This document shows, piece after piece, positions 61,316 to 64,000 of a stretch of DNA of 64,000 nt. The first letter of the stretch is position 1; every line of letters starts with the position of its first letter. The notes beneath the pieces are model-generated. The model was not told the origin of the DNA, did not search any database, and worked only from the letters and a program-made list of their open reading frames with translations. This DNA comes from Hymenobacter sp. 5317J-9 (GTDB taxonomy: Bacteria > Bacteroidota > Bacteroidia > Cytophagales > Hymenobacteraceae): the NCBI RefSeq assembly GCF_022921075.1, contig NZ_CP095050.1, forward strand, positions 3,658,001-3,722,000. The letters run 5' to 3'. The position numbers and the translations under genes are program-made.

Positions 61316-61786
61316 TCAGTGGGAATACACCGAGGTGTAGGTGGAGACGGCGCCGTTCACGGCGGCGTCGGTGAAAGTCAGGCGCAAGCTGGTGGGGCTG
61401 AGCTCGGTCACGGCCAGCCGGCGCACCTGGCCGGGCAAGGTCACGATGACGGAGTCGCTGGCGGCGTTGAACTGCCAACGGCCCGCGAGGGGACCGGCGG
61501 CACCGCCTTTAAGCACCGTGTACACACCGCCGGCTTGGAACGTGACCGACTGGTCGAGCATGCCGGGGCTTACGTGCGAAAACAAGTCGGCGGTTACGGC
61601 TTTGTCGCCGCTCACGGTGTTCACCGTGAGGCCGGTCTGGTGCCAGTCTCGGGCAGCCAGTTGGTCGGCGCGGCTGGCATTGGCAGCCACGGCCTGGGGG
61701 GTGGGGGTATCTTCGAGGTCTTTTTGGCAAGCGGGGAGGCTGCATACGGCAGCCGCCAGGCCCAGCATCAGGGGTACTTTCTTCAT
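61316..61786 (-). CDS. Small lipoprotein, lipocalin-like
   Basis: The 156-residue product starts MKKVPLMLGLAAAVCSLPAC, with lipobox Cys20. After a short linker it contains DWHQTGLTVN (about 48-57), a region of strands, and WQFNAASDSVIVTLPG (about 106-121), the alternation seen in the lipocalin-like lipoproteins common in Bacteroidota. ATG 61786 begins at the signal peptide; an upstream in-frame start at 61840 adds 18 non-hydrophobic residues and is unlikely. Function unknown. Confidence 0.75.
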   Translation of the reverse strand: MKKVPLMLGLAAAVCSLPACQKDLEDTPTPQAVAANASRADQLAARDWHQTGLTVNTVSGDKAVTADLFSHVSPGMLDQSVTFQAGGVYTVLKGGAAGPLAGRWQFNAASDSVIVTLPGQVRRLAVTELSPTSLRLTFTDAAVNGAVSTYTSVYSH

Positions 61787-62173
61787 AAACACGTTTTGGG
61801 GGGGTTCAACTTCACGCACTATTGCGTAGTTCTTCTGCACTTACTCCACTACACTACTACTTCGTCTCCAACTGCTCGCCACGACCCACTACCTGTCGTA
61901 GCGCTTCCAACCACAAGTTCAGCAGCGCAGTTCACATTATCGAGAAAAAATCCTATTATTATAATTTTAAAATAAAAAAGTACTGTTTTCAGCTATCAAT
62001 CAGGCGGTTTCGGATAGGTCTACCTCCCAAACAGTCCAATTGCGCTGCCCTTGCTTCGTTTGCCCGGCGCAGCGGGCACGAAGGCAAACGCCCCGCAACC
62101 GGCTCACAAGAAGCCGGTTGCGGGGCGTTGAGAAGAAGCGGCGGGCCGGGGCGCAGTCCCGGGCGGGTCGCGG
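61787..62173. other. Intergenic region, AT-rich with a strong hairpin at its end
   Basis: No gene is supported. AT-rich DNA at about 61940-62010 may hold the promoter of the lipoprotein gene. A second, imperfect hairpin lies at about 62056-62090, next to the 18-bp stem at 62087-62129. Confidence 0.45.
62087..62129 (-). terminator. Strong hairpin after gmd
   Basis: 62087-62104 and 62112-62129 form a perfect 18-bp stem (AACGCCCCGCAACCGGCT and its complement) around a 7-nt loop. It begins 45 bp after the gmd stop. The T-run on the minus strand is short, so it may be a weak or bidirectional terminator. Confidence 0.65.
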
Positions 62174-63286
62174 CTATTCGTAGGTCTGGAGCACGGCGTG
62201 GCCGCCGGCCTGCAGGTAGGCGTCGCGCTGAAACAGCCGCAAGTCGGCCTGCACCATTTCCTGCACCAGCGCGGCCAGGTCGTAGCGGGGCTCCCAGCCG
62301 AGTTTGGTTTTGGCCTTGGTGGGGTCGCCAATCAGCAGCTCCACCTCGGTGGGGCGGAAGTAGCGCTCATCAACCTGCACCACTTCCTGGCCCGTGGGCA
62401 CCTGAAATTCGGGGTAGTGGCAGGCCACCACGATGCCCTTTTCGTCGGCGCCCTCGCCGGTGAAGGCCACCTCGATGCCGAGCTCGGCAAAGGCCAGGCG
62501 CACGAACTCGCGCACGGTAGTCGTCACGCCCGTGGCGATAACGAAATCCTCGGGCTGGTCCTGCTGCAGCATGCGCCACATGGCTTCCACGTAGTCTTTG
62601 GCGTGGCCCCAGTCGCGCCGGGCGTCGAGGTTGCCCAACGACAGCACAGGCTGCAGGCCCAGGGCAATGCGGGCCGCCGCCCGGGTGATTTTGCGGGTCA
62701 CGAAGGTCTCGCCGCGCAGGGGGCTTTCGTGGTTGAACAGGATGCCGTTGCAGGCGTAGAGGCCGTAGGCTTCGCGGTAGTTCACCGTAATCCAGTAGCC
62801 GTAGAGCTTGGCCACGGCGTAGGGCGAGCGCGGGTAAAAAGGCGTGGTTTCGCGCTGCGGCACTTCCTGCACCAGGCCGTAGAGCTCGGAGGTGCTGGCC
62901 TGGTAGATGCGGGTTTTCTTTTCCAGGCCGAGGATGCGCACGGCTTCGAGCAGGCGCAGGGTGCCCACGCCGTCCACGTCGGCCACGTACTCGGGCGTGT
63001 CGAAGCTCACCTTCACGTGCGACATGGCGCCGAGGTTGTAAATCTCGTCGGGCTGCACCTGCTGCACGATGCGAATCAGGTTGGTGGAGTCAGTCAGGTC
63101 GCCGTAGTGCAGCACGAGGCGCACGTTTTTTTCGTGCGGGTCCTGGTAAAGGTGGTCGATGCGGTCGGTGTTGAGGAGCGACGAGCGGCGCTTGATGCCG
63201 TGCACCTCGTAGCCCTTGCTGAGCAGGAGCTCGGCCAGATAAGCCCCGTCCTGCCCCGTGATTCCGGTAATGATTGCGCGCTTCAT
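62174..63286 (-). CDS. gmd: GDP-mannose 4,6-dehydratase
   Basis: The 370-residue protein starts [20 protein letters not shown], the classical Gmd nucleotide-binding motif, followed by [40 protein letters not shown], the catalytic region [10 protein letters not shown] and [10 protein letters not shown], and [20 protein letters not shown]. It converts GDP-mannose to GDP-4-keto-6-deoxymannose, the first step towards GDP-fucose, GDP-rhamnose or GDP-perosamine. No GDP-fucose synthase is in this window. ATG 63286 fits the family start; ATG 63292 two codons earlier is also possible. The GT11-like gene at 30280 could use its product. Confidence 0.95.
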   Translation of the reverse strand: MKRAIITGITGQDGAYLAELLLSKGYEVHGIKRRSSLLNTDRIDHLYQDPHEKNVRLVLHYGDLTDSTNLIRIVQQVQPDEIYNLGAMSHVKVSFDTPEYVADVDGVGTLRLLEAVRILGLEKKTRIYQASTSELYGLVQEVPQRETTPFYPRSPYAVAKLYGYWITVNYREAYGLYACNGILFNHESPLRGETFVTRKITRAAARIALGLQPVLSLGNLDARRDWGHAKDYVEAMWRMLQQDQPEDFVIATGVTTTVREFVRLAFAELGIEVAFTGEGADEKGIVVACHYPEFQVPTGQEVVQVDERYFRPTEVELLIGDPTKAKTKLGWEPRYDLAALVQEMVQADLRLFQRDAYLQAGGHAVLQTYE

Positions 63287-63457
63287 AAGCATACAGTGTT
63301 GAATGAAACCTGAAAAATGCCCGTGTCCGGCCTGCGCGAAGCGGCCGGCAAAAGGCGCTGCTCCGGCAAAGGGGAAAATTAGGCGGGCCCGGCTCCCTTC
63401 AAAAATGACGCAGGTCACGGCGCGGCTTGCTCTTGGTCAATTATCCGCGCCCGCCGC

Positions 63458-64000
63458 CTACTCGATGCGAAACCAGTCAACATCGGCGCTGCCGGCGTCG
63501 TTGAACTTAGCCGTGCGCGAGCAGAACAAGCCCACTTTGGCCCCAATCCACTTGCCCTCGCGGGCGGTGAACTCGGCGCCCAGCGGCTGGAAGGTGCGCC
63601 CGTCGAAGCTGTAGCTGAACTGGCATTTGGCGCCGGTTTTCACGGCCACGCGCAGGTAGATGGGCTGGGCGGCCTGCGCGGCCGGTACTTCCACCGGGGC
63701 CGAGGTGGTTTCGGGCGAGAGCTTGTCGGCGTCCTTGCACACCGTTTGGCTGAGCTGCAGTTTGCCGCCCTGGTTGGCCAGCGAGAGGTAGGCATAATCG
63801 AGCCCCATCATCATCAGACCCACTTTTTCGCCGTCGAGGCGGGAGCTGAAGGTGAGCTTGGCGGTGGCCGTGAAAACCTCGGCGGGCAGCTTTTGCAACA
63901 GCAGGTTGGGCACCTGCCAGTAGTTTTTGAAGCCCTCGGGCAGCGGCACCGCGTAGAGGCGCAGGCAGCCCTGGGCAGGAAACAGGTAAGCCCAATAATC
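63458..64000 (-). CDS. C-terminal part of a GH43-like glycosidase (gene continues beyond the window)
   Basis: The frame is open to the right edge, so the N-terminal catalytic part lies outside. The visible 180 residues match the beta-sandwich (concanavalin-like) C-terminal domain of GH43 xylosidase/arabinosidase proteins: CLRLYAVPLPEGFKNYWQVP then NLLLQKLPAEVFTATAKLTF, KVGLMMMGLDYAYLSL, a later YSFDGRTFQPLG and IGAKVGLFCSR, ending VDWFRIE. It would cut plant or microbial arabinoxylan-type glycans. The stop at 63458 is followed by 170 bp without a gene before gmd. Confidence 0.85.
   Translation of the reverse strand, partial: DYWAYLFPAQGCLRLYAVPLPEGFKNYWQVPNLLLQKLPAEVFTATAKLTFSSRLDGEKVGLMMMGLDYAYLSLANQGGKLQLSQTVCKDADKLSPETTSAPVEVPAAQAAQPIYLRVAVKTGAKCQFSYSFDGRTFQPLGAEFTAREGKWIGAKVGLFCSRTAKFNDAGSADVDWFRIE

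Overview
The window reads as chromosome of a GC-rich member of the Bacteroidota, most likely Hymenobacter or a close relative. Supporting signs are the very high GC coding bias, three secreted proteins with Por-secretion (T9SS) C-terminal sorting tails, a Bacteroidetes-type tyrosine integrase, and one promoter with the Bacteroidota pattern TTG-N20-TAnnTTTG. No rRNA, tRNA or CRISPR array was found.

Layout. (1) 1-4730 is an accessory island: a visibly AT-richer stretch with a coiled-coil membrane protein of unknown function, a small DUF3606 gene, a three-gene toxin/antitoxin/SecB-like chaperone (TAC) locus, then a tyrosine integrase. The first 60 bp of the integrase gene are duplicated 1.77 kb upstream. 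(2) 4730-14083 is a second island for reactive sulfur handling: an ArsR-type repressor with its operator inside its promoter, a TauE/SafE exporter, a CstB-like persulfide dioxygenase-rhodanese, a single-domain rhodanese, two DUF395 (YeeE/YedE) half-transporters, a TsdA-like dihaem cytochrome, an OprD-like porin, a secreted DsrE-like protein (frameshifted) and an MFS permease (frameshifted). A 22-bp direct repeat lies at both ends of this block, each copy followed by a terminator. (3) 14.5-18.0 kb holds a hybrid histidine kinase and a convergent LytTR response regulator.

(4) 18.3-47.5 kb is a large surface-polysaccharide locus. It begins with Wza-like export, Wzc-like tyrosine kinase, a flippase, a polymerase/ligase and six glycosyltransferases, ending at a strong terminator (31.24 kb). 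A secreted beta-helix/Ig/malectin-like protein follows. Next come the initiating sugar-phosphate transferase, a WecG/TagA-type transferase, and a modified-sugar cassette: CDP-glucose synthesis, SDR, 3,5-epimerase family, C-methyltransferase, DUF4910, class III aminotransferase, methyltransferase and ATP-grasp ligase. Short start/stop overlaps show tight translational coupling. The ATP-grasp gene is bracketed by members of one MITE-like repeat family, including a 201-bp element with inverted repeats of about 66 bp.

(5) 47.8-55.1 kb encodes three T9SS-sorted secreted proteins: a PQQ-dependent sugar dehydrogenase-like multidomain protein, an SGNH hydrolase, and a protein sharing a roughly 110-residue module with the first. 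(6) 55.3-64 kb holds two more glycosyltransferases (GT2, GT61), a LuxR-type regulator, a universal stress protein next to a Crp/Fnr regulator, small lipoprotein and hypothetical genes, GDP-mannose 4,6-dehydratase, and the C-terminal part of a GH43-like glycosidase running off the right edge.

All function calls come from reading motifs in the translated sequence. No database search was possible.
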